NCBI GenBank assembly: GCA_902566945.1
Contig: CACFKZ010000005.1
Location: 1 to 64,000, forward strand
Direction: 5' to 3'
DNA length: 64,000 nucleotides
Origin: an uncultured Pelagibacteraceae bacterium
GTDB taxonomy: Bacteria; Pseudomonadota; Alphaproteobacteria; Pelagibacterales; Pelagibacteraceae
Part shown: one piece after another, positions 22,144 to 31,087 of the stretch
How positions within the stretch are numbered: the first letter of the stretch is position 1
Layout of the letters: each line of letters begins with the position of its first letter
The notes under the pieces: model-generated
The model's input: only the letters and a program-made list of their open reading frames with translations
Told to the model about the DNA's origin: nothing
The model's database searches: none
Made by a program: the position numbers and the translations under genes

Positions 22144-22527
22144 TTAACTCAAATAAATGGGCTTAATCAATTTATTTTCGATTAATTTTTTTTTCATTAA
22201 TTCCTCTATATTTTTCAAATTAAATTCCAATAAATCGTCATTTTTATATCCATATAATCTAATTTTTTTTGCTATTACAAGACCTTTTGCGATAGCCAAG
22301 GATATTCTTATTCCTGAAAAGCTTCCTGGACCTTGATTAATGATAACACTAAATTTCTCATCTAATATTACTTTATGGCTTTTCAAAAAATTTTTAATGC
22401 AGAAAACCAATGATTCTCTACTGATTTCTTTTTTTTCATATTTGTAAACAAAAAATTCTTTATTTATTCGTAAACCTAATTTATCATCTTTTCCGATGCA
22501 GCTGATTATTAGAAAATTATTTATCAT
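22144..22527 (-). CDS. tsaB: Compact TsaB-like protein (t6A biosynthesis partner)
   Basis: TsaB is the TsaD partner needed for the threonylcarbamoyl modification of A37 in ANN-decoding tRNAs. The family signature NQGPGSFSGIRISLAIAKGL lies at about residues 64-83, and the C-terminal IKPIYL matches the usual family ending. At 127 residues it is much shorter than typical TsaB (about 220), the loss lying between the GPGSFSG helix and the C-terminal strand. I favour ATG 22527; an ATG at 22539 is also in frame. Either start lies inside the deacetylase gene on the other strand. rimI, often next to it, is absent. Confidence 0.8.
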   Translation of the reverse strand: MINNFLIISCIGKDDKLGLRINKEFFVYKYEKKEISRESLVFCIKNFLKSHKVILDEKFSVIINQGPGSFSGIRISLAIAKGLVIAKKIRLYGYKNDDLLEFNLKNIEELMKKKLIENKLIKPIYLS

Positions 22528-23548
22528 TTTGATACTCATTATAGCTTTTAGTAACGATTTTTCAAAAGCAATTGCTACGAATAAAGATTTTGATGATTAT
22601 GGCTTAATTTCAATAATGTATCATCGGTTTAATGAAACAAAATATCCTTCAACTAATATTCAGTTAGATGTTTTTAAAGAACAACTAAATATAATTGAAG
22701 AAGAGGGAATAAAATTTATTCATCCAGACAATTTCGAGAAAAGTATTAAAGAAGAAAAAAGTGAACGAAAAATATTATTTACAGTAGATGATGGTTTGCT
22801 ATCATTTTACGAAAATGCTTGGCCAATCTTAAAAGAAAAGAGGATACCTTTTATTTTGTTTGTAAATACAAGAGAAGTTGGATCTTATAATTATATGAAC
22901 TGGGATCAAATTCGAGAACTTCATGAAAATGAAAATGTAGAAATTGGAAATCATAGTCATTCTCACGAATATTTAGTAGATGAGGCATCAGATGTGATAA
23001 TAAAGGATATTAAAAAATCTATTAAGATTTTTAAAGAAAATCTTGGCGAAAATTCAAATTTTTTCTCTTATCCTTTTGGTGAATATAGCTCAGAATTTAA
23101 AAAAATTATTCAAGAGTTAGGTTTTAAGTATGCTTTTGGTCAACATTCAGGGGTGATAGACGAAACTAAAGATTTATGGGAACTGCCTAGATTTCCAATT
23201 AACGAAAAGTACGGTGAGATAAAGAGGTTTAAAACTTTAATGAAAACTTTGCCATTTAAATATAAAAGAATTTTACCCGAAGATAAATATTTACTACAAT
23301 CAAAAAACCCACCAAAAGTAAAAATTGAATTTTATGAAAATATAAATAATTTAAAACAAACAACATGTTTTTCTAATGAAGAAAATAAATGGCGAAATTC
23401 AAAAATTAATTTCAAAGAAAACAATACTTTAGAAATTGATATAGTTGCAAAATTTGGTGGTGAACGAGGTAGAATTAATTGCTCTCTTAAGGAAAAAAAT
23501 AATTTTTGGAGATGGCTAGGTATTCAATTTGTAATCAGTGATAAATAG
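22496..23548 (+). CDS. Secreted or anchored polysaccharide deacetylase (NodB fold)
   Basis: This 350-residue protein has an N-terminal signal or anchor sequence (hydrophobic core LFIILILIIAF) and a NodB-like deacetylase domain. The motifs are ISIMYHRF, FTVDDG (catalytic and metal-binding Asp), GNHSHSH (metal-binding His pair) and FFSYPFGEYS. The domain resembles PgaB-type N-deacetylases of surface sugars. The start overlaps the divergent tsaB gene, and the stop (TAG) abuts the stop of the Bax-like gene. It may work with that glucosaminidase on cell-wall or surface glycan, but this is inference from proximity. Confidence 0.85.
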   Translation: MQLIIRKLFIILILIIAFSNDFSKAIATNKDFDDYGLISIMYHRFNETKYPSTNIQLDVFKEQLNIIEEEGIKFIHPDNFEKSIKEEKSERKILFTVDDGLLSFYENAWPILKEKRIPFILFVNTREVGSYNYMNWDQIRELHENENVEIGNHSHSHEYLVDEASDVIIKDIKKSIKIFKENLGENSNFFSYPFGEYSSEFKKIIQELGFKYAFGQHSGVIDETKDLWELPRFPINEKYGEIKRFKTLMKTLPFKYKRILPEDKYLLQSKNPPKVKIEFYENINNLKQTTCFSNEENKWRNSKINFKENNTLEIDIVAKFGGERGRINCSLKEKNNFWRWLGIQFVISDK

Positions 23549-25063
23549 CTAAGAATTCAATTCAACTTGCTTGACAGAGTTTACAAGCCTGACTAGTTCA
23601 AAATCTGATAATCTGTTTTGAGTAATTATTTGATTTAAAATCTTGGTGTACTCTGAGCCTGTTTGTGCATAGTTTTTAAGGGTATCTGTTAAAGCTAAAC
23701 CAGTAATTTTTATATTTTTACTTCTAAGAGATTTTCTTTTTTCTCTAAATTTTGAATAACTTTTATGAGTATTAAGATTGTTTTTGTAGGCCTTAACTGA
23801 AGCTCTTAAGATTGGAAATTTTAAAATTTTATGGTTTTTATTACCATCTCTCTTTAGGGGGGCTATACCTTGCCCATCCCATGTCCACTGACCAAAAATT
23901 GCATTTCCTTCTAAAGCAAACCTAGAAGTCCCCCATCCACTTTCTTTGGCTGCTTGTGCTAATGCTATCGAGACTGGTATCATGTCCATTCGTTGCATTA
24001 ACTCATCCAAGTTCCCTTTTTTTACTTTATACTCAAGCAATTTTTGTCTTAGCCACTGTTTTTCTAAATCAGAGGTGAATTTTTTTTCTGCTAAAAGTTT
24101 TAATTTTTCTCTATCGTCAAGAATTTTTTCATTTTCAGCAACTATCAAAGGTAAAACAATTTTTATAAATGTTTCTTTTTTCAATTGCACACTTTGTAAG
24201 TTATCTAAATCTCGAGGGAATTGGGTAAAATAAATAGGTTTAACTAATTTTTCGTTTCTTACTTTTCTTAAATCATAATCCACGTCTTTAAAAAGTTGAA
24301 TTACTGTTTCAGTTTTCAAGTTGAGATCAGGCAATATTACCTCGGCAACATTGTTTCTTTTAACTTTAAGTTCTGGCTGTTTGGTTTCCTTTTTTAGTTT
24401 AACCTTTTCCTCTAATTTCTTTGTTTCTTTTTTTGGTTTTATTTCAGGTTTTTTTATTTCTTTTTTGATTTCTTTTTCAGGTTTTTTAGCCTCAATTTTT
24501 TTTTCTGAAAAATCATAATTTTTGTAAGTATTGAGTCCGACAAAAATAGCTGTTGTTATTCCAATAACTGCGAAAAAACCAATAATTACATTTCTAGCGC
24601 TTTTTTGATCAATCTGTTGATTGTAAATTGAGTTGAACACATCTGTAAAAAGATTACCAAAAAAAGCAGCTACTGTGCTTCCAAGTTTAGGCAACACGTT
24701 TAAAAAATTAATTCCTGCGTTTCCAGCACCTTTCCATAAATTGTTTAAGCCATGATTGAACTTTCTAGATGTATCATGTTTATAATTTTCAACTTGTCTG
24801 AAAAATCTATTTTTATCTTTTATTTTTTCCTCTTTATAGTTAATTATGCCAGATTTAATTCTTGAAACTGGCTTAACAAAATTTTCTTTGAAAAAATTTG
24901 TTTTAAAATCTTTTGGTATAACAATTTTATTTTTTTTTAAGATTAGCTCAATTTGGCCAGTAGTTAAATTTTTTCTATTTTTAGTGTAATCTTGAATTTC
25001 TTTTACATTGTAGATGTATGCCAGTTCTAAAAGTTTATCTCTGTAACTTAATTTTTTTTTCAT
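23549..25063 (-). CDS. Bax-like glucosaminidase domain protein
   Basis: This 504-residue protein combines a charged N-terminal region, one membrane helix (about residues 160-180, VIIGFFAVIGITTAIFVGL), a Lys/Glu/Pro-rich linker (about 190-240, repeated KKPE/KKET units), and a C-terminal Bax/GH73-type glucosaminidase domain. The catalytic region is ALAQAAKESGWGTSRF with GNAIFGQWTW. The expected role is cutting the glycan strands of peptidoglycan. The long non-catalytic N-terminus is unusual relative to E. coli Bax. It lies 3 bases after nfu and may be cotranscribed with it. Confidence 0.82.
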   Translation of the reverse strand: MKKKLSYRDKLLELAYIYNVKEIQDYTKNRKNLTTGQIELILKKNKIVIPKDFKTNFFKENFVKPVSRIKSGIINYKEEKIKDKNRFFRQVENYKHDTSRKFNHGLNNLWKGAGNAGINFLNVLPKLGSTVAAFFGNLFTDVFNSIYNQQIDQKSARNVIIGFFAVIGITTAIFVGLNTYKNYDFSEKKIEAKKPEKEIKKEIKKPEIKPKKETKKLEEKVKLKKETKQPELKVKRNNVAEVILPDLNLKTETVIQLFKDVDYDLRKVRNEKLVKPIYFTQFPRDLDNLQSVQLKKETFIKIVLPLIVAENEKILDDREKLKLLAEKKFTSDLEKQWLRQKLLEYKVKKGNLDELMQRMDMIPVSIALAQAAKESGWGTSRFALEGNAIFGQWTWDGQGIAPLKRDGNKNHKILKFPILRASVKAYKNNLNTHKSYSKFREKRKSLRSKNIKITGLALTDTLKNYAQTGSEYTKILNQIITQNRLSDFELVRLVNSVKQVELNS

Positions 25064-25066
25064 AAA

Positions 25067-25615
25067 TTAATTTGCCTCTACTGAGTTAACTTCTTTAACG
25101 TAATGCTTTAAAAGATTTTGAACTCCTTGTTTAAGAGTCATTAATGAGCTTGGGCAGCCTGAGCAACTCCCTTGTAATTCAACCTTTACAACTCCGTTAT
25201 CAAAAGATTTGAATTTAATATCCCCTCCGTCTCTGGCAACTGCAGGTCTTATTTTAGTATCTAATACATCAATAATTTTTTTTACAGTTTCATCATTATC
25301 AATTGATGAAATATTTGGTTTTTTATTTTCTTTTAAAATAGGTTCATTATTTTTTTCAAAATAATCATTTAAATGAGAAATTACCATTGGTTTTAAATCA
25401 TTCCACGAAACATCATCTGTTTTTTTTACTGATAAAAAATTTTTAGATAACAGAACTAGTTCTACACCCTGAAAACCTAAAAGTTCTTTAATAAATCGGT
25501 TATTTAAATTCTTTATATTGCTTTTCTGAAATTCTTCACTCCCAATAGAAGAGATAGTCTTTTCTGAAAGAAATTTTAACGAATTTGGATTAGGTGTAGT
25601 TTCTGTTTGTATCAT
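25067..25615 (-). CDS. NifU-like iron-sulfur cluster scaffold (Nfu)
   Basis: Nfu proteins carry [4Fe-4S] clusters to target enzymes. The 182-residue protein has an Nfu N-terminal domain (IQTETTPNPNSLKFLS) and a C-terminal NifU domain with the cluster-binding LQGSCSGCPSSLMTLKQG (Cys-x2-Cys near residue 155). It lies 12 bases after trpS, matching the murJ-trpS-nifU order of other Alphaproteobacteria. Likely clients in this window include MiaB and endonuclease III. Confidence 0.93.
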   Translation of the reverse strand: MIQTETTPNPNSLKFLSEKTISSIGSEEFQKSNIKNLNNRFIKELLGFQGVELVLLSKNFLSVKKTDDVSWNDLKPMVISHLNDYFEKNNEPILKENKKPNISSIDNDETVKKIIDVLDTKIRPAVARDGGDIKFKSFDNGVVKVELQGSCSGCPSSLMTLKQGVQNLLKHYVKEVNSVEAN

Positions 25616-25627
25616 TTGAAATTTATA

Positions 25628-26632
25628 TTATATCAATCCCACTTTTTCACGTATATTTTTTATGTTTTCCTCAGCTTTAATATTGGCTTTTTCCTTACCT
25701 TTTTTTAAAACTTTTTCAAGATGCGACTTATCTTTAAGTAATTTGTTTATCTCTTGGCCGACTGGGCCTATTTCACTGATAATTAGATCTGTTAGTTTGG
25801 TTTTCAAAAAAGAATACTCTTTTCCTGACATTTCATTAAGAACATTTTCTAAACTATTTTTTGATATTTCAGCAAATATATTTATCAAATTTAGAGACTC
25901 AGGTTTATTTTCTAAGCTTTTTAAATTATCTGGAATTTCTTCTGAGTCGGACTTAGCCTTTTTGATCTTTTTAGTTATCTCGTCTGGGCTGTCCTTGAGG
26001 TTAATTCTAGAATAATCAGACTCTTCTGATTTACTCATTTTTTTAGTTCCATCTCTTAAACTCATTACTCTTGAGATATTTTTAGGAATTAAAGGTTCAG
26101 GAAGAGGAAAAAAATCTTTACAATTAAAATCTTTGTTAAATTTTTGAGCTATATCTCTCGACAATTCTAAATGTTGTTTTTGATCCGCTCCTACAGGAAC
26201 ATGTGTTGCCTTGTATAAAAGAATATCTGCTGCCATCAAATTTGGATAAACGTATAAGCCAACACTTGCTTTTTCTTTATCTGATCCAGCCTTATCTTTA
26301 AATTGCGTCATTCTATTTAGCCATCCAATACGAGAAACACAATTTAAAATCCATGCCAATTCGGCATGTCCAGAAACTGATGATTGATTAAATATTATGC
26401 TTTTATTTGGATCAAGGCCTGTAGCTAAAAAACTTGCTACTGTTTCTAAAACATTATTTTTTAATTCCATTGGATTTTGAAATGTAGTGATAGCATGTAA
26501 GTCAACAACACAGTAAATACATTCCATTTCTTTTTGAAGGGAAACAAAATTTTTCAAAGCACCTAAGTAATTTCCCAAATGTAAATTTCCAGTTGGTTGA
26601 ACCCCAGAAAACACTAAATTTTTTTTAACCAT
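25628..26632 (-). CDS. trpS: Tryptophanyl-tRNA synthetase
   Basis: TrpS charges tRNA-Trp. The class I signatures are visible: the HIGH-like element in SGVQPTGNLHLGNYLGAL at the N-terminus and the KMSKS motif in TKKMSKSEESDYS (about residue 195). The 334-residue length is standard. The start codon follows the murJ stop with no gap, so murJ and trpS are translationally linked. Confidence 0.97.
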   Translation of the reverse strand: MVKKNLVFSGVQPTGNLHLGNYLGALKNFVSLQKEMECIYCVVDLHAITTFQNPMELKNNVLETVASFLATGLDPNKSIIFNQSSVSGHAELAWILNCVSRIGWLNRMTQFKDKAGSDKEKASVGLYVYPNLMAADILLYKATHVPVGADQKQHLELSRDIAQKFNKDFNCKDFFPLPEPLIPKNISRVMSLRDGTKKMSKSEESDYSRINLKDSPDEITKKIKKAKSDSEEIPDNLKSLENKPESLNLINIFAEISKNSLENVLNEMSGKEYSFLKTKLTDLIISEIGPVGQEINKLLKDKSHLEKVLKKGKEKANIKAEENIKNIREKVGLI

Positions 26633-28159
26633 TTAATTTGTTTTATAATTTTTAATTTTCAATAGTCCTAATAAATAACAAGATAACAAATAAACAATTC
26701 CTACGATACCTACAATAATTAATAAATAAATAGACTTATAATCATAGGCATAATCAAGATAACTTGAATAATTTTTCAATGCTAAAACAAGTACGAAAGC
26801 CATAATAGTAGATGAAATTCCAATTCTGATCGAATTGCCTAATAGTTTATTTTCCAATTGTAAGTATTTCCTTTTTTTTAATAAATATATAAAGATCAAA
26901 ACACCGATCCAAGTTGAAAGAGAGGTTGAAATTGGGATAATTAAAAAACCAATTTTTTTGAAAAAACTTACACTTAATAATATATTTAAGAAAACAATAA
27001 AAGAGGAAATATAAAATGGCGTCTTTGTATCATCTCTAGCAAAGAAAAAGTTGGATAAGATTTTTACAAGCGCAAATGCAATTACGCCATATCCAAAAAA
27101 CATTAAAGCATCAGATGTAATTTTTACATCATCAATTGTAAAAGAACCATAGCCAAATAACCCATTAATAATTTCCTCCGACGCAATTATCAAACCAAGA
27201 CTTGCAGGAATTGAAAGTAATAAAGATAATTCTATAGATTTATTTTGAATGCGTGAAACTTTTAAAAAATTTTTAGATTTAAATGCTTTCGTCAAAACTG
27301 GTAATGAAACAGTTCCAACTGCAATTCCAGCGATAGCTAAATTAATTTGATAAACTCTATCTGCATAGTATAGATAGGATACTGCACCTGATTGAAAAGA
27401 TGCAATTATTGTTCCAACCAAAATATTAATCTGAGTTACTCCAGATGAAAAAATGCTTGGCAATAATTTTTTGAAAAAAAACTTTACTTTACTAGAAATT
27501 TTAAAATTAATTTTTAAATTTGGTTTATAAAAATTGGAAGTAAAATAAATTAAAAATATTAATTGTATAATTCCAGCAATAGTTACGCCATAGGAGAGCT
27601 GTTTTGCAATATTATAGTTATTATAATAGGAAACTAAAATACTTGTTATTAAGACTAAATTTAAAATTATTGGTGCAGCAGCAGCAGCTGCAAATTTATT
27701 TTTTGAATTTAATATACCAGAAAAAAAAGATGATAAGCTTACAAATAATAAGAAAGGAAATGTAATTCTAGTAAGCTCAACTGCGAGTTTAAATTTTAAG
27801 TCATCGGAAATAAAGCCTGGGGCAATTAAATAAACCAAATAAGGTGTAAATATTTCTGCAACAGTAACTATTAAAAGTAAAATTAATGAAATTATACTAA
27901 AAATATCGTCAGCAAATATTTTTCCAATTTTTTTACTTTTTAAATTTGCTGTTGTATAGCTTGGTATGAAGGCTGCATTAAAAGTACCCTCAGCAAATAA
28001 ACGTCTAAATGTATTTGGAAGCCTAAAAGCAACGAAAAAAGCATCTGCAAAAATTGAAGCTCCTAGAAAGACAGCTATTAAAATATCTCTAATGTAGCCC
28101 AGAATTCTGCTTATTATTGTAAAAAAACTGAATATAGAAGTTGAGGAAAGTAAGTTCAT
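26633..28159 (-). CDS. murJ: Lipid II flippase MurJ
   Basis: MurJ flips the peptidoglycan precursor lipid II across the inner membrane. The 508-residue protein is built of about 14 membrane helices and has the family N-terminal pattern ISRILGYIRDILIAVFLG with AFFVAFRLPNTFRRLFAEG. The downstream trpS gene abuts it. maeB is transcribed away on the other strand from a 70-bp intergenic region. Confidence 0.95.
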   Translation of the reverse strand: MNLLSSTSIFSFFTIISRILGYIRDILIAVFLGASIFADAFFVAFRLPNTFRRLFAEGTFNAAFIPSYTTANLKSKKIGKIFADDIFSIISLILLLIVTVAEIFTPYLVYLIAPGFISDDLKFKLAVELTRITFPFLLFVSLSSFFSGILNSKNKFAAAAAAPIILNLVLITSILVSYYNNYNIAKQLSYGVTIAGIIQLIFLIYFTSNFYKPNLKINFKISSKVKFFFKKLLPSIFSSGVTQINILVGTIIASFQSGAVSYLYYADRVYQINLAIAGIAVGTVSLPVLTKAFKSKNFLKVSRIQNKSIELSLLLSIPASLGLIIASEEIINGLFGYGSFTIDDVKITSDALMFFGYGVIAFALVKILSNFFFARDDTKTPFYISSFIVFLNILLSVSFFKKIGFLIIPISTSLSTWIGVLIFIYLLKKRKYLQLENKLLGNSIRIGISSTIMAFVLVLALKNYSSYLDYAYDYKSIYLLIIVGIVGIVYLLSCYLLGLLKIKNYKTN

Positions 28160-28229
28160 ATATGATCTAAATTAAGCCATAAATTTATAGTGAATTAATT
28201 TTCTTTATATTACATACTCATTAAAATAA

Positions 28230-30512
28230 ATGCCAAAGAAAACAGAAATTGATCATTATTCAGATAAAGAGGCACTTGATTTTCATATAAAAGGAAAGTC
28301 AGGCAAAATTGAGATTAATTCCAGTAAACCTCTAACAACAAAAAGAGATCTATCTCTAGCATATTCTCCTGGTGTAGCTGCTCCAGTAAAAGAAATCGCT
28401 AAGAACCCAGATTTAGCTTACGACTACACAAGTAAGGGAAATTTAGTTGCAGTAATAAGCAATGGTTCAGCAATCTTAGGCTTAGGTAATTTAGGAGCTT
28501 TAGCATCAAAACCAGTCATGGAAGGTAAATCTGTTTTATTTAAAAGGTTTGCAGATATAGACTCCATAGACATTGAAATAGACAATGACAATCCCGAGTC
28601 AATAATTGAAACAATAAAAAATATTGGAGGGACTTTTGGAGGTATAAATCTTGAAGACATTGCTGCACCAGATTGTTTTATTATAGAACAAAAACTAAAA
28701 GAGCTTTTAAATATTCCTATTTTTCATGATGATCAACATGGAACTGCAATTATCACTACTGCAGCCCTCTTCAATGCATTAAATATTTCTAAAAAAAAAA
28801 TTAGTGAAGTGAAAGTTGTTGTTAACGGTGCTGGTGCCTCTGCTCAAGCTTGTGCAAATCTATTTAAAAGCTCAGGCGTAAAAAATGAAAATATTATCAT
28901 GTGTGATAGTAAAGGTGTTATTTATAAAGGTAGAAAAAATGTAGATCAATTTAAATCTGCATTTGCGATAGATACTAAACTTAGAACGTTAGATGAAGCA
29001 ATAAAGGATTCGGACGTTTTTTTAGGTTTATCAGCTAAAGACGTTGTTACAAAAGAAATGGTTAAATCTATGGCCAAAAATCCAATTATTTTCGCTTGCG
29101 CAAATCCTGATCCAGAAATAAAACCAGAATTGATAAAAGAAGTTAGATCTGATGCAATCATTGCTACTGGAAGATCTGATTATCCAAATCAAGTAAATAA
29201 CTTAATTGGCTTTCCTTACATTTTTAGAGGAGCACTAGATGTAAGAGCTAAAGAAATCAATGAGGAGATGAAAGTAGCTGCAGCAAATGCTATCGCTCTT
29301 CTTGCACGTGAAAATGTGCCAGATGAAGTAGTTTCAGCTTATGGAGGAGATAGACCAAGATATGGAAAAAATTATATCATACCATCAACCTTCGATCCTA
29401 GATTGATAAGTGTTATTCCAGCTGCAGTTGCTGAAGCTGCTATGAAGAGTGGTGTTGCAAGAAAAAAGATTACAGATTTGGAAATTTACAAAGATCAACT
29501 AACAAATCGGCTTGATCCAACTATGTCGTTAATGCAAGGAATTAATGCGAAAGTAAGAAAAAATCCTAAAAGAGTTATTTTTGCAGAAGGTGAAGATGAA
29601 AATATGCTTAAAGCAGCGATTGAATTTGGAAGAAATAAATTAGGAACACCAATTTTAATCGGTGCAGAAAAACGAATTAGAGAACAATTAAAAAATATTG
29701 GTTTAGATGAAAATTATAAAATTGATATTGTTAACTCTACTGACAAAGAAAAACGTGAAAAATACGTAAAACATTTATACAAAAGGCTTCAACGAGAAGG
29801 TCAATTGGAAAGAGATGTAGATCGTTTAGTTCGTAATGAGCGAATTGCATGGGGTGCTTCTATGATTGCTTGTAAAGATGCAGATGCAATGGTCACAGGA
29901 AACATAAGACACTATGCGGCTTCAATAGAGAAATTAAAGAAAGTTACAGACCCTAGGCCAGGAGAAGAAATATTCGGCATGACAATGATCACTTTAAAAG
30001 GAAAAACAATTCTGGTTGCAGACACTAATGTTCAAGATTTTCCGTCACCAGAGAGATTAGTTAAGGTTTCAAAATCTTGCGTTCGAGTAGCTCGACTTTT
30101 TGGATTTGACCCGAAAGTAGCTTTTTTATCTCATTCAACATTTGGTAAACCTATTTCTAAAAATACAAAACATGTTCGAGAGGCCATAGAACTATTAAGA
30201 AAACAAAAAGTTGATTTTGATTTTGATGGCGAAATGCAGCCTGATGTTGCTTTAAATCCAATTTATCAAGAAATATATCCGTTTTCAAAAATTGTTGGAA
30301 ATGCAAATATTTTAATTATGCCTGCTTTGCATAGTGCAGCAATTTCTACAAAATTAATGAAGGTTTTTGGTGGTGGAAAATTGATAGGTCCTTTATTAAT
30401 TGGTTTAGGCTCACCTATAGAGGTCGCACCTTTAAGAGCAAGTACATCAGAAATACTCAATTTGGCTTCAATAGCAGCCTATTCATCTGATGTGATTGAT
30501 TATTCCAACTAA
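28230..30512 (+). CDS. maeB: NADP-dependent malic enzyme with phosphotransacetylase-like domain
   Basis: This enzyme decarboxylates malate to pyruvate. The 760-residue protein has malic enzyme domains (SLAYSPGVAAPV; IPIFHDDQHGTAI; NAD(P)-binding VVNGAGASAQAC) in residues 1-420 and a phosphate acetyltransferase-like domain in 430-760 (starting near RVIFAEGEDENMLKAA). In known MaeB enzymes the second domain is regulatory and binds acetyl-CoA. The gene is alone, divergent from murJ, and its TAA stop overlaps the stop of the BON lipoprotein gene in CTAA at 30509-30512. Confidence 0.96.
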   Translation: MPKKTEIDHYSDKEALDFHIKGKSGKIEINSSKPLTTKRDLSLAYSPGVAAPVKEIAKNPDLAYDYTSKGNLVAVISNGSAILGLGNLGALASKPVMEGKSVLFKRFADIDSIDIEIDNDNPESIIETIKNIGGTFGGINLEDIAAPDCFIIEQKLKELLNIPIFHDDQHGTAIITTAALFNALNISKKKISEVKVVVNGAGASAQACANLFKSSGVKNENIIMCDSKGVIYKGRKNVDQFKSAFAIDTKLRTLDEAIKDSDVFLGLSAKDVVTKEMVKSMAKNPIIFACANPDPEIKPELIKEVRSDAIIATGRSDYPNQVNNLIGFPYIFRGALDVRAKEINEEMKVAAANAIALLARENVPDEVVSAYGGDRPRYGKNYIIPSTFDPRLISVIPAAVAEAAMKSGVARKKITDLEIYKDQLTNRLDPTMSLMQGINAKVRKNPKRVIFAEGEDENMLKAAIEFGRNKLGTPILIGAEKRIREQLKNIGLDENYKIDIVNSTDKEKREKYVKHLYKRLQREGQLERDVDRLVRNERIAWGASMIACKDADAMVTGNIRHYAASIEKLKKVTDPRPGEEIFGMTMITLKGKTILVADTNVQDFPSPERLVKVSKSCVRVARLFGFDPKVAFLSHSTFGKPISKNTKHVREAIELLRKQKVDFDFDGEMQPDVALNPIYQEIYPFSKIVGNANILIMPALHSAAISTKLMKVFGGGKLIGPLLIGLGSPIEVAPLRASTSEILNLASIAAYSSDVIDYSN

Positions 30513-31087
30513 AGTTTGTTTCTACTCAATTCAGTTGCTAAATAAATCGAAGGGAAAACTTTTTCAACATCATAAATTTTATTTGCTTCATTAATAACCT
30601 CCTCTTTTTCTTTATGATCCATTGCTATTCCAAAAATATAAATATTTTTATTAATAGTTTCTAAAGTGTAATTTCTTGATTTAGTCTTTTTGTTAAATAT
30701 CAAAGCGGACCTCAATTGACTTGTAATTAAAATATCTTTTGCAGTACTTTTAAAATTACTTTGCCCTTTTATGGTAATTGCATTTTTTACGGATCTTACG
30801 CCTTTCGTTTCCCATGCCATTTTAGTTATCTTTATTTTTTCTTCTGGCTCATCAACTTTTCCTGATAAAAATATTCTCCCATCAAGCACTTCTGACTGTA
30901 TAGAAAGAAAGTATTTTTTATCTTGTAAAGCTAACCTAGTAGATAGATTTTTTTGCATGATCGTATCATCTATCTGCATACCAATTGTTCTTGGATCAAA
31001 AGTAATGTCAACACCTGCTCCGAATCTTGTAAGAGACGAACATGAAGCCAAAAAAAGAATTAATATTATACTAGTTATTTTCTTCAT
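30509..31087 (-). CDS. BON-domain lipoprotein
   Basis: The 192-residue protein has a lipoprotein signal with lipobox LASC (Cys at about residue 16) and two BON domains, the second beginning near residue 110. BON domains bind phospholipid and are found in periplasmic proteins such as OsmY and DolP. The sequence SEVLDGRIFLSGKVDEPEEK followed by GVRSVKNAI is a typical BON unit. The gene overlaps the end of rsmI by 17 bases, replacing yraN, which often follows rsmI in relatives. A role in envelope integrity is inferred. Confidence 0.86.
   Translation of the reverse strand: MKKITSIILILFLASCSSLTRFGAGVDITFDPRTIGMQIDDTIMQKNLSTRLALQDKKYFLSIQSEVLDGRIFLSGKVDEPEEKIKITKMAWETKGVRSVKNAITIKGQSNFKSTAKDILITSQLRSALIFNKKTKSRNYTLETINKNIYIFGIAMDHKEKEEVINEANKIYDVEKVFPSIYLATELSRNKL

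Noticed and set aside
29302-29313. CACGTGAAAA resembling half a parS site in maeB
   Set aside because: Only one arm matches; the palindrome is not complete, unlike the two sites in rsmG.
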